DNA of 64,000 nt, taken from positions 80,354-144,353 of the forward strand of contig RAZA01000010.1 in the NCBI GenBank assembly GCA_003612485.1, written 5' to 3'. Below, in pieces: positions 28,301 through 36,244 of this stretch. Within the stretch, counting starts at the first letter, position 1. Each line of letters opens with the position of its first letter. The translations under genes and the position numbers were made by a program. The stretch comes from a bacterium D16-50 (lineage in GTDB: Bacteria; Bacillota; Clostridia; Lachnospirales; Lachnospiraceae). The notes beneath the pieces are model-generated. The model did no database searches. It worked only from the letters and a program-made list of their open reading frames with translations, and was not told where the DNA came from.

Positions 28301-28519
28301 TCATTCCGGCACCAGACAAGCTTCCGGGTCATACTCGATCACTCGCCCGAACAGCTTGCCCAGAAAAATATTCATCCATCCCGCATCGTTCCGAACCATC
28401 TTCCTCAGCTCTTCCGGCGATACCTCGCTCAGCTCGGAATACTCCTCCTTCATCTCCTGCAGCACCATCGCCTTATTGGCTTCAAAATCAAAGCCGTCAT
28501 CCTTCATCTGTATCCTCAT
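28301..28519 (-). CDS. Small acidic conserved protein, paralogue 1
   Basis: A 72-residue protein beginning MRIQMKDDGFDFEANK and ending LFGRVIEYDPEACLVPE. By my gap-free alignment 51 of 72 residues match the protein at 32284-32508. I do not recognise a domain; it is predicted mostly helical and soluble. It is the last gene of the fnl operon, 19 bp after fnlC. The paired copies on either side of fnlABC suggest a role tied to this locus or a duplication; function unknown. Confidence 0.75.
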   Translation of the reverse strand: MRIQMKDDGFDFEANKAMVLQEMKEEYSELSEVSPEELRKMVRNDAGWMNIFLGKLFGRVIEYDPEACLVPE

Positions 28520-28538
28520 GACATGCCCCCCGTTTCCT

Positions 28539-29684
28539 TCAGCCTTCCTTCCTCCACACCATCTTATTCACGATTCCGGTATAGCTCTGAATAATCTTCA
28601 CCACTTTGGTGCTGACATTTTCGTCCACATAGTTGGGCACATCTACGCCCAAGTCTCCCTCCTGATTCATCTTCACTGCCATATCCACAGCCTGAAGCAC
28701 CTGCTGGCCAGTGATGCTTCCCAGAATGAAGTTCCCCTTGTCTATGGCCTCCGGCCGCTCTGTGGAAGTCCTGATGCATACCGCGGGGAAGGGATGTCCC
28801 TTAGAGCTGAAATAGGACGCCTCCTCCGGCAGGGTTCCGCTGTCGGACACCACACAGAAGGCCTTCATCTGGAGATGGTTGTAATCCGAAAATCCAAAAG
28901 GCTGGAGACTCCTCACCAAAGGATGAAACTGAAATCCTCTCTGCTCAATGAATTTCCTGCTTCTCGGGTGAGTGCTGTAGATGATGGGCATCTGATAAGT
29001 CTCCGCCATGCTGTTGACCGCCTCCATCAGAGCAAAGAAATTCTTCTCCTGATCGATGTTTTCCTCCCTATGAGCGGAAAGCAGGATATACCTTCCCTCT
29101 TCCAGTCCCAGCGTCTTCAGCACTTCGCTGGCCTCGATCTTTTCCATATTGGCGGAAAGCACCTCGGCCATGGGCGAGCCCGTGACATAGGTCCTCTCCT
29201 TTGCAGTCCCCTCCGCGTTCAGATATCTTCTGGCATGTTCACTGTAGCATAGATTCACATCTGCGATATGATCCACAATGCGCCGATTGGTCTCCTCCGG
29301 AAGGTTCTCGTCAAAGCAGCGGTTCCCCGCCTCCATATGAAAAATAGGAATCTTCAGCCGCTTCGCAGAGATCGCAGCAAGGGCGGAGTTGGTGTCTCCC
29401 AACACCAAAAAAGCATCGGGCCTTACCTGTGTCATCAGCTTATAGCTTTTGGCTATGATATTGCCTATGGTTTCCCCCAAATCCTCTCCCACTGCTTCCA
29501 GATAATGATCCGGCTGTCTCAGTCCCAGATCCTCAAAAAAAATCTGGTTCAAGGTATAGTCATAGTTCTGTCCCGTATGCACCAGAATCTGATCAAAATA
29601 TTTGTCACACTTTTTGATTACTTCGGACAGCCTGATGATCTCAGGTCTGGTTCCGATCACGGTCATCACCTTCAGCTTGCTCAT
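28539..29684 (-). CDS. fnlC: UDP-N-acetylglucosamine 2-epimerase-type enzyme (FnlC/CapG/WecB family)
   Basis: A 381-residue non-hydrolysing 2-epimerase. Family marks are MTVIGTRPEIIRLSEVIKK, the central LVLGDTNSALAAISAKR, FHMEAGNRCFDENLPEETNR and the C-terminal VVSDSGTLPEEASYF. In this context, after fnlA and fnlB, it most likely does the last step of UDP-N-acetyl-L-fucosamine synthesis (2-epimerisation of the UDP-2-acetamido-2,6-dideoxy-L-talose intermediate) rather than making UDP-ManNAc. It is encoded 132 bp after fnlB on the same strand. Confidence 0.87.
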   Translation of the reverse strand: MSKLKVMTVIGTRPEIIRLSEVIKKCDKYFDQILVHTGQNYDYTLNQIFFEDLGLRQPDHYLEAVGEDLGETIGNIIAKSYKLMTQVRPDAFLVLGDTNSALAAISAKRLKIPIFHMEAGNRCFDENLPEETNRRIVDHIADVNLCYSEHARRYLNAEGTAKERTYVTGSPMAEVLSANMEKIEASEVLKTLGLEEGRYILLSAHREENIDQEKNFFALMEAVNSMAETYQMPIIYSTHPRSRKFIEQRGFQFHPLVRSLQPFGFSDYNHLQMKAFCVVSDSGTLPEEASYFSSKGHPFPAVCIRTSTERPEAIDKGNFILGSITGQQVLQAVDMAVKMNQEGDLGVDVPNYVDENVSTKVVKIIQSYTGIVNKMVWRKEG

Positions 29685-29816
29685 TCTTCCACCTTTTCCT
29701 TATGATTGATATCGCATCCTACAAGGATGCACACGCCCCGCTCCAAAGGTGCTGCCTTTCCATAGCTTCTCAAGCGTTGTTTTTTGGGCGCTGCAGGTTC
29801 GGTTGCCCTGCGCGGA

Positions 29817-30935
29817 TCACTCCACTGCCTCGGAAACCGTATCCGGCCTTCCGGGATTGAAGCACTCATTACACCACATCAGCGTCACCAGATCCGTATC
29901 CCCCTCGTTCACGATGCTGTGGGTATATCCGGTGGGAATGTCCACCACTTCCAGCTTCTCCCCGCTCACATGATATTCGATGATCTCACTGCTCCCATGC
30001 CTGCGGAAGCGAATCAGGGCCTTTCCGCTTACCACTACAAACTTTTCATTCTTTGTATGGTGCCAATGATCTCCTTTTTTGATTCCCGGCTTTGATATAT
30101 TGACAGATACCTGTCCCCTATCCGGGCTCTTCAAAATCTCCGTAAAGCTTCCCCGCTCATCCTCATGCATCAACAGAGGATAGGAGAATTCTCCTTCCGG
30201 AAGATAGCTCAGATAAGTGCTGTACAACTTCTTCTCAAAGCTCCCCTCCGCGGTGTCCGGCACCATCAGATTCTGCCTGCTCTCCCGGAAGCTGTACAGA
30301 AGGCTAACGATCTCTCCCAAACTGGCCTTGTGAACCATAGGTACATAGCAATATCCCTCCGGGTTCATATGAGGATGGCCCTCTAAAGCCCCCAGCAGCT
30401 CCTCCACCACGTCATCAATGTAAACCAGCTCCATGATTCTGTTCCGGTCATTCACTTGTATCGGCAGGCCATGGGCTATATTATGGCAGAAGGTGGCCAC
30501 GGCGCTGTTATAGTTGGGCCTGCACCATTTGCCGAACACATTGGGGAAGCGGTAGATATATACCTGCGCCCCCGTCTCCCTCCCATAGGCGAACATCATG
30601 TCCTCTCCCGCCTTCTTGCTTCTTCCGTAAGGATTGTCCAATGTGGCCTGAATGGAGGATGCATTCATGATCGGGCAGCTATTGCCATGACGCTTCAGGC
30701 TCTCCACCAATGCGGTGGCAAAACCGAAATTGCCTTCCATGAACTCCTCCATGTGCTCAGGGCGATTCACCCCTGCCAGATTGTAAACGAAGCCGCACTG
30801 GCCGCAGTACTCCTCCAACATCTCCTCCGGCGTGTCCACATCAAACGGCAGAACCACGACTCCTTCCCGTCTCTCCAGCTCCGCCACCAGATTTTTTCCA
30901 ATAAAGCCGCCTGCTCCTGTAACCAGCACCTTCAT
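29817..30935 (-). CDS. fnlB: UDP-2-acetamido-2,6-dideoxy-hexulose reductase with cupin domain (FnlB/CapF)
   Basis: A bifunctional enzyme of the UDP-L-FucNAc pathway. The N-terminal NAD(P)-binding SDR domain begins MKVLVTGAGGFIGKNLVAEL and contains NPYGRSKKAGEDM (Y-x-x-x-K). The C-terminal cupin (about 245-372) has GDHWHHTKNEKFVVVSGKAL and IPTGYTHSIVNEGD, matching the zinc-dependent 3-epimerase domain of CapF. The start at 30935 shares its A with the TGA stop of fnlA (TGATG), so translation is coupled. Length about 372 is normal. Confidence 0.9.
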   Translation of the reverse strand: MKVLVTGAGGFIGKNLVAELERREGVVVLPFDVDTPEEMLEEYCGQCGFVYNLAGVNRPEHMEEFMEGNFGFATALVESLKRHGNSCPIMNASSIQATLDNPYGRSKKAGEDMMFAYGRETGAQVYIYRFPNVFGKWCRPNYNSAVATFCHNIAHGLPIQVNDRNRIMELVYIDDVVEELLGALEGHPHMNPEGYCYVPMVHKASLGEIVSLLYSFRESRQNLMVPDTAEGSFEKKLYSTYLSYLPEGEFSYPLLMHEDERGSFTEILKSPDRGQVSVNISKPGIKKGDHWHHTKNEKFVVVSGKALIRFRRHGSSEIIEYHVSGEKLEVVDIPTGYTHSIVNEGDTDLVTLMWCNECFNPGRPDTVSEAVE

Positions 30936-31975
30936 CAGCGATTCTCCCATTTAGCTATCTCTTCCTGTATATAAGACAATGTCATCAATTTCTTCTTTAC
31001 CTGCTCCACATCCATAAGCTCCGTGTTGTTGGAGTTGAATTCCGACAGCTCCGTCCTCTCCCGATTGCCCTGAATGAAATACTTGTCGTAATTCAGATCG
31101 CGCTTGTCCGCCGGAACACGGTAAAAATTTCCCATATCCACGGCGTGGGCGCACTCCTCGTTGGTCAGCAGAGTCTCGTACATCTTCTCGCCGTGGCGTA
31201 TGCCGATCACCTTGGTCTCGTTTTCGTCATGGAACAGCTCTTTCACTGCCTGAGCCAGCACTCCAATGGTACATGCCGGCGCCTTCTGCACCATGATATC
31301 CCCGCTCTCGGCATTCTGAAATGCGTAGACCACCAGCTCTACCGCCTCTTCCAGACTCATAACGAATCTAGTCATGGACGGCTCCGTCAGGGTCAGGGGC
31401 TTGCCCTCCTTGATCTGGCTGATAAACAGCGGAACCACCGAGCCTCTGGAACAGAGCACATTGCCATATCTGGTACAGCAGATACTTGTCTCATCTGCAG
31501 GCACGGTGCGGGCCTTGGCTATGATAACCTTCTCCATCATGGCCTTGGAAGCTCCCATGGCATTGACCGGGTATGCCGCCTTGTCCGTGGACAGACAGAT
31601 CACCTTCTTCACCCCTGCCTCCACGGCGCACTGCAGCACATTTTCCGTCCCCAGCACATTGGTCTTCACGGCCTCAATGGGAAAGAACTCGCAGGAGGGC
31701 ACCTGCTTTAAGGCTGCCGCATGGAAAATGAGATCTACGCCGTGCATGGCCTTACTGATACTCTGGGGATCCCGCACATCACCGATGTAGAATTTAAGCT
31801 TGCTGCTGTACTCAGGATATTCCCTCTGATAAAAATGCCGCATATCATCCTGCTTCAGCTCATCTCTGGAAAAAATACGTATCTCAGCAATATCCGTAGT
31901 CAGAAAACGATTCAGCACGGCATTGCCGAAGGAGCCAGTGCCGCCAGTTATCAAAAGCGTCTTGTTTGTAAACAT
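30935..31975 (-). CDS. fnlA: UDP-GlcNAc 4,6-dehydratase/5-epimerase (FnlA/CapE)
   Basis: First enzyme of UDP-N-acetyl-L-fucosamine synthesis, acting on UDP-GlcNAc. The 346-residue short-chain dehydrogenase has the N-terminal LLITGGTGSFGNAVLNRFL. The Ser is in CLSTDKAAYP, and the catalytic NAMGASKAMMEK has M-x-x-x-K in place of Y-x-x-x-K, a mark of the FlaA1/CapE/WbjB group. GGGAGG precedes the ATG at 31975. First gene of a minus-strand operon fnlA-fnlB-fnlC-small protein, divergent from the main locus. Confidence 0.92.
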   Translation of the reverse strand: MFTNKTLLITGGTGSFGNAVLNRFLTTDIAEIRIFSRDELKQDDMRHFYQREYPEYSSKLKFYIGDVRDPQSISKAMHGVDLIFHAAALKQVPSCEFFPIEAVKTNVLGTENVLQCAVEAGVKKVICLSTDKAAYPVNAMGASKAMMEKVIIAKARTVPADETSICCTRYGNVLCSRGSVVPLFISQIKEGKPLTLTEPSMTRFVMSLEEAVELVVYAFQNAESGDIMVQKAPACTIGVLAQAVKELFHDENETKVIGIRHGEKMYETLLTNEECAHAVDMGNFYRVPADKRDLNYDKYFIQGNRERTELSEFNSNNTELMDVEQVKKKLMTLSYIQEEIAKWENR

Positions 31976-32045
31976 AGGATTCCTCCCTCTTATTAATTGA
32001 TGAATCTATTTTTCCATTCATTTCGTAAAATATTTTTGTTTTCTC

Positions 32046-32051
32046 ATTGTA
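32046..32051 (-). promoter_or_regulatory. Extended -10 element upstream of fnlA
   Basis: Minus strand TGCTACAAT (TGn-TACAAT) about 70 bp before the fnlA start, with only a weak -35 (TTTATC, 17-nt spacer). The 308-bp gap 31976-32283 otherwise holds only the hairpin at 32128-32161. Confidence 0.4.
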
Positions 32052-32127
32052 GCACATAATTGGAAAAAGATAAATAAAAAATCCATAGGTTCCTGCTCAT
32101 TGCCTATAAAATAAGAAGCAACGCAAA

Positions 32128-32161
32128 AACCGGCGGTTCGGCCACAGCCAAATCGCCGGTT
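32128..32161 (-). terminator. Rho-independent terminator after small protein gene 2
   Basis: Hairpin AACCGGCG...CGCCGGTT with an inner stem of nearly matching bases and a 4-nt loop. On the minus strand it ends GGTTTTTGCG. Its stem resembles that of the hairpin at 32959-32995. Confidence 0.7.
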
Positions 32162-32283
32162 CCATATATCCCTTTTCATTCCAATTCCCCTTTGATCTGC
32201 CACGATCATCATCGTTGCCTTACTTTCTGCGTTTCTGCGACAGTCTTGGCTACCACGAAAAAAACTTTCTAATATCTATCAAT

Positions 32284-32508
32284 TTATTCTTGTTCAATGC
32301 AGGCATCCGGATCATACTCCACTATACGCCCGAACAGTTTGTCAAGAAATATGTTCTCCCACTTTCTATCGTTCTGAACCATTTTCTCAAGCTCCTCAAG
32401 GGAAGCTTCTCTCAGCTCAGAATACCCTTCCTTCATCTCGGTCAGAACTGATGATTTGTTTGCTTCAAAATCAAAGCCGTCATCCTTCATATGAATTTTC
32501 ATCTTCAT
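32284..32508 (-). CDS. Small acidic conserved protein, paralogue 2
   Basis: A 74-residue protein beginning MKMKIHMKDDGFDFEANK and ending LFGRIVEYDPDACIEQE; paralogue of the protein at 28301-28519. The ATG at 32508 follows GTAGGAGATAC. It has its own terminator, so it is transcribed separately from fnlA, which lies 309 bp downstream. Function unknown; no domain recognised. Confidence 0.75.
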   Translation of the reverse strand: MKMKIHMKDDGFDFEANKSSVLTEMKEGYSELREASLEELEKMVQNDRKWENIFLDKLFGRIVEYDPDACIEQE

Positions 32509-32853
32509 GTATCTCCTACGTCCTTTCTCCAAAGTAATTTGTGTTCTTATTCGTACACTCTCCAATGCTTCCTCGGCAACCAAGCAGACCCTCCTCTGCC
32601 CGGCATGTCCAGAACCTCCTTTCTTTCCTTCTCTTAATGCCGGACGCCTATTCGGCCGGAAGAATCCATATCCTAAATCCGCAAAACACTACTCTTATCA
32701 TATACTAATATGGAGAAAATGAGAATACCCAAAATCATTTTTTCTGTTTCTTTTATATTCTGCTGCTTTTATATTCTTTCTCACTGTGTTTCCATATTTC
32801 AAAATATGCACCCACAAAAGGACAAAAATTATTAAAAAAAAATAATAAAGTAC

Positions 32854-32882
32854 TTGCAATATTCCGGAAAATGTTCTATAAT
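32854..32882 (+). promoter_or_regulatory. Promoter of the main polysaccharide operon
   Basis: TTGCAA (32854-32859), 17-nt spacer, TATAAT (32877-32882). The first gene starts at 33294, giving an unusually long leader of about 405 nt that contains two stable hairpins. Confidence 0.65.
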
Positions 32883-32958
32883 GAAAACATGGCAGTAGAC
32901 ATTCTACTTATGCGACATATGCTATCGGCATTGACGCTTTTGTCAATAAAAGGGAAAT

Positions 32959-32995
32959 CAGAAATCGGCGATTTGGCTTCGGCTAAATCGCCGAT
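32959..32995. terminator. Hairpin in the leader of the polysaccharide operon
   Basis: Stem AATCGGCGATTTGGC with its near-complement around a TTCG-type tetraloop. It resembles the terminator at 32128-32161. It could terminate leftward transcripts or act as the first attenuator of the rightward leader. Confidence 0.5.
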
Positions 32996-33089
32996 TCTGT
33001 ATCTTCACACCACATTCTTCCTGCCGTATTTTCATTTATCATTTCCAACATCCTACATATAACATCAATGATTTCTCTGCACTCCTCTC

Positions 33090-33224
33090 CCCCCTTACTA
33101 CGAATTCCATACGAAACCCTGCCGAAATATACGAATCCCCGCCCTCCCCGGACCCTCCGGAGGCCCCCTGCGCCCGGCCCCGGGCGCAGGGGGCCTTTCG
33201 GGCGGCGAAAATTGGGAAGGCAGG
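33090..33224 (+). repeat. 135-bp leader repeat, copy 1, with GC-rich hairpin
   Basis: Identical base for base to 63279-63413. It contains two ATACGAA heptamers 20 bp apart (33109, 33129) and a 16-bp perfect stem GGCCCCCTGCGCCCGG (33162-33177) with its complement at 33180-33195, followed by TTTCGGGCGG. It lies in the 5' leader of the initiating-transferase operon, about 70 bp before the first start codon. Confidence 0.9.
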
Positions 33225-33293
33225 AAGAGGAAGGCGCAGGGCGATCCGTTCCGTCACCCGTTCCTGCATCCATGTCAGAGGGGCGGTGATTCT

Positions 33294-33914
33294 ATGTACC
33301 GACACATAAAGCGGGGTCTGGACACTGTGCTGGCAGCGCTGGGGCTGGTGGTCCTGTCTCCGCTGCTGCTCGCTCTGGCGGCGGCAGTGAAGCTGGACTC
33401 CAGAGGGCCGGTGCTGTTCAGGCAGAAGCGCGTGGGGATCCACAAGCGGCACTTCGACATCCTGAAATTCCGCACCATGCGAACGGACACGCCCAAGGAC
33501 ATGCCAACCCACCTCCTTCAGGACCCGCAGGCCTGTATCACGCGGGTGGGCAGGCTCCTGCGCAAGACGAGTCTGGACGAGCTGCCCCAGCTGGTGAACA
33601 TCCTGAAGGGCGACATGGCCATCGTGGGCCCCCGCCCCGCGCTGTGGAACCAGCACGACCTGATAGCGGAGAGGGATAAGTACGGCGCCAACGACGTGCT
33701 GCCTGGCCTCACGGGCTGGGCGCAGATCAACGGCCGGGACGAGCTGCCCATCGACGTAAAGGCCAGGCTGGACGGGGACTATGTGCGGCGGATGGGCCTC
33801 CGGATGGATCTCAGGTGCATCATCGGCACGGTGCTCTCCGTGGCGAGGCAGGACGGCGTGGTGGAGGGCGGCACCGGGGCCATGGCCCGGCAGGAGGACC
33901 GCAGGGACGGCTGA
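33294..33914 (+). CDS. Initiating sugar-phosphate (phosphoglycosyl) transferase, PglC/WcaJ family
   Basis: Transfers a sugar phosphate from a UDP-sugar to undecaprenyl phosphate, the first step of polysaccharide repeat assembly at the membrane. The 206-residue protein is of the small monotopic type: one N-terminal membrane segment ([20 protein letters not shown]), [12 protein letters not shown], the catalytic Asp-Glu pair in [24 protein letters not shown] and [15 protein letters not shown]-FucNAc or a UDP-GlcNAc derivative are plausible substrates. It is first in an operon of about 20 genes. DNA is much more GC-rich than the neighbours. Confidence 0.92.
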   Translation: MYRHIKRGLDTVLAALGLVVLSPLLLALAAAVKLDSRGPVLFRQKRVGIHKRHFDILKFRTMRTDTPKDMPTHLLQDPQACITRVGRLLRKTSLDELPQLVNILKGDMAIVGPRPALWNQHDLIAERDKYGANDVLPGLTGWAQINGRDELPIDVKARLDGDYVRRMGLRMDLRCIIGTVLSVARQDGVVEGGTGAMARQEDRRDG

Positions 33915-34079
33915 ACGGCCGGGGCCGCCGTATACCGGAAGGACATATAGCACACCCGCCGGACGTTTCTGATGGGCAGCCCGCCGCCTGAGCTATAGGC
34001 TCAAAACATAGGACGGCAGTCAAGGGCACCCATGTGCATCCGGACAGCAAGGAGGACACTGGGGCATGGAGGCAGCGCA

Positions 34080-34970
34080 ATGAAGAAGATACTGATCACC
34101 GGGGCAGGCAGTTACATCGGGACCTCCTTCGGGAGATGGGCCGCGGAGAGGTGTCCCGGCATCTCCACCGAGACCCTGGACATGAGGGGCGGGGCATGGA
34201 GGCAGGCGGACTTCCGGGGGTACGACTCGGTCTTCCATGTGGCAGGCATCGCCCATGCCGATGTGGGGAAGGCCTCCGGGGAGGAGAGGCGCCTTTACTA
34301 TCAGGTCAACACGGACCTGACCATAGAGTGCGCCTCCAAGGCAAAGGCGGAGGGCGTGGGGCAGTTCATCTTCATGAGCAGCATCATCGTGTACGGCGAG
34401 AGCGCCGGGATCGGCAGGCGGAGGGTGATCACAGAGGACACCCCCCTCTCCCCGGCGAACTTCTACGGGGACAGCAAGGCGAGGGCGGAGGAAGGGCTCC
34501 GGGGGCTGCGCGGCGACGGCTTCAGGGTCGTTGTCCTCCGCCCGCCCATGATCTACGGCCCCGGCTCGAAGGGGAACTACCCGGCCCTGTCCATGCTGGC
34601 CCGGAAGCTCCCCGTCTTCCCCGACATACGCAACGAGCGTAGCATGCTGTACGTGGGGAACCTATGCAGGTTCGTCAGCCTGATGGCCCTGAACAGCGAG
34701 GACGGGGTCTTCTTCCCCCAGAACGCGGAATACGTGGAGACCAGCCGGATGGTGCGGGCCATAGCCGGGGCCCACGGCAGGAGGGTCCTCCTCACCCGGG
34801 CCCTCAACCCGCTCCTAAAGGGGCTGGGGCAGCTGGGGGGGAAGGCCGGAGGCATGGTGGACAAGGCCTTCGGGAGCATCGTGTACGAGAAGGGCATGAG
34901 CGCATACAAGGAGGATTATCAGGAGTATGGCTTCGAGGAGTCCGTGCGGCTGACCGAGGGAGGGGCATAG
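34080..34970 (+). CDS. NAD-dependent epimerase/dehydratase (nucleotide-sugar reductase-like)
   Basis: A 296-residue extended SDR. N-terminal Rossmann motif KKILITGAGSYIGTSF, then GYDSVFHVAGIAHAD, FMSSIIVYGES (Ser) and ANFYGDSKARAEEGL (Y-x-x-x-K). It resembles WbpV-like 4-keto reductases or epimerases acting on UDP-2-acetamido-sugars, often encoded beside PglC-type transferases; the exact step is not certain. The ATG at 34080 has GGAGG upstream. The stop is one base before the next start. Very GC-rich. Confidence 0.82.
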   Translation: MKKILITGAGSYIGTSFGRWAAERCPGISTETLDMRGGAWRQADFRGYDSVFHVAGIAHADVGKASGEERRLYYQVNTDLTIECASKAKAEGVGQFIFMSSIIVYGESAGIGRRRVITEDTPLSPANFYGDSKARAEEGLRGLRGDGFRVVVLRPPMIYGPGSKGNYPALSMLARKLPVFPDIRNERSMLYVGNLCRFVSLMALNSEDGVFFPQNAEYVETSRMVRAIAGAHGRRVLLTRALNPLLKGLGQLGGKAGGMVDKAFGSIVYEKGMSAYKEDYQEYGFEESVRLTEGGA

Positions 34971-34971
34971 G

Positions 34972-36192
34972 ATGGGGCAGCACATACTGGTGGTCTCCCA
35001 GTACTTCCACCCCGAGGAGTTCCGCATCAACGATATCTGCAGGGAGTGGGTGCAGAGGGGGCACAAGGTCACGGTGTTGACGGGGATCCCCAACTACCCC
35101 CAGGGCCGTTTCTACAAGGGGTACGGCCTATTCCGGGGACGGCGGGAGGGATACTGCGGCATCGATGTGGTGAGGCTGCCCATCGTCCCCAGAGGCAGGG
35201 GGGCGGCGATGCTGGCGCTGAACTACCTATCGTTCGTGGCCGCAGGCTTCCTCTGGAAATCCTTCACCAGACTGAGGGCGGACAGGGTCTTCATCTTCGA
35301 GGTGTCCCCGCTGACCCAGGCCCTGGTGGGGGTCTGGTACGCAAGAAGGCGGGGGATGCCCTGCGCCATATACGTGCAGGACCTATGGCCGGAGAATCTG
35401 GAGGCAGCGGGGGGGATCCACAACAGGCACATCCTCGGCGCGGTGGACAAGATGGCGGACTACATCTACAAGAACTGCAGCAGGATCCTCGCCACTTCCC
35501 CCAGCTTTGTCAGGAGGATCGAGGAGCGCCGCAGCGCATGGGAGGGCGCCAGAAGCAAGGTGGCCTACTGGCCCCAGTACGCAGAGGGCTTCTACCGGCC
35601 CGCAGAGAGGGTGCCCCTGCCCGACATGCCGGACAGCGGGCGGTTCAGGGTCGCCTTCACCGGCAACATCGGGTATGCCCAGGGGCTGGACATCCTGCCC
35701 AGAACCGCGGCCCTGCTCAGGCAGGCGGGGGTCCCGTGCGAGTTCGTGGTCATAGGGGACGGGCGGTACAAGGAGGGGCTGCTGGGGGAGATCGAAAGCC
35801 GCGGCGTCGGGGAGATGTTCCGCCTGCCGGGGCGGAAACGGCCGGAGGAGATACCCGGCTATCTGGCCTGGTGCGACGCGGCGTTCATATCCTTCGCAGA
35901 GAGCCCCCTCTTCGGCATGACGATCCCCGCGAAGCTGCAGTCCTACATGGCCTGCGGCATGCCCATCCTGGCGGCGGCCGCCGGGGAGACCCGGCGCATC
36001 GTCCGGGAAGCACAGTGCGGGGCGTGCTGCGACGTGGGGGACGGGCAGGCGCTGGCCGGGATCATCACGGAGATGGCCCATGGGGGCCCGGAGCGGCTGT
36101 CCGACATGTCCCGGAACGCGCTGTGCTACTGCAGGGAGCACTTCGGGAAGGACGGACTGATGGCACGGATGGAAGAGATGCTGGCGGAGTGA
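34972..36192 (+). CDS. Glycosyltransferase family 4, WbuB-like
   Basis: A 406-residue GT-B glycosyltransferase. The N-terminus HILVVSQYFHPEEFRINDIC, with GIPNYPQGRFYKGYG, is typical of the WbuB group often annotated as L-fucosamine transferases. The C-terminal donor domain includes FTGNIGYAQGLDILPRTA and ISFAESPLFGMTIPAKLQSY, then MACGMPILAAAAGET (the E-x7-E region is altered). Since fnlABC lies next door, transfer of L-FucNAc is a reasonable guess. GC-rich, same composition as the two preceding genes; the break comes just after this gene. Confidence 0.85.
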   Translation: MGQHILVVSQYFHPEEFRINDICREWVQRGHKVTVLTGIPNYPQGRFYKGYGLFRGRREGYCGIDVVRLPIVPRGRGAAMLALNYLSFVAAGFLWKSFTRLRADRVFIFEVSPLTQALVGVWYARRRGMPCAIYVQDLWPENLEAAGGIHNRHILGAVDKMADYIYKNCSRILATSPSFVRRIEERRSAWEGARSKVAYWPQYAEGFYRPAERVPLPDMPDSGRFRVAFTGNIGYAQGLDILPRTAALLRQAGVPCEFVVIGDGRYKEGLLGEIESRGVGEMFRLPGRKRPEEIPGYLAWCDAAFISFAESPLFGMTIPAKLQSYMACGMPILAAAAGETRRIVREAQCGACCDVGDGQALAGIITEMAHGGPERLSDMSRNALCYCREHFGKDGLMARMEEMLAE

Positions 36193-36244
36193 GCCCGGCT
36201 GGCCCAAAGGCCGGTGCCCTGCCGCCACAGACTGGAGGTTAGGG

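Noticed and set aside
29681..29869. Small frame between fnlB and fnlC
   Set aside because: It overlaps the fnlC start and the fnlB end, lacks a ribosome binding site and shows no family pattern.
33039..33953. Minus-strand frame across the leader repeat and initiating transferase
   Set aside because: It runs antisense through a certain gene and the hairpin; its partial recurrence at 63.2-63.7 kb reflects the identical 135-bp repeat, not a conserved protein.
35046..36242. Long alternative-frame reading over the GC-rich GT4 gene
   Set aside because: High GC leaves few stop codons in every frame; the chosen frame has glycosyltransferase motifs, the other is Gly/Arg/Ala-rich nonsense.
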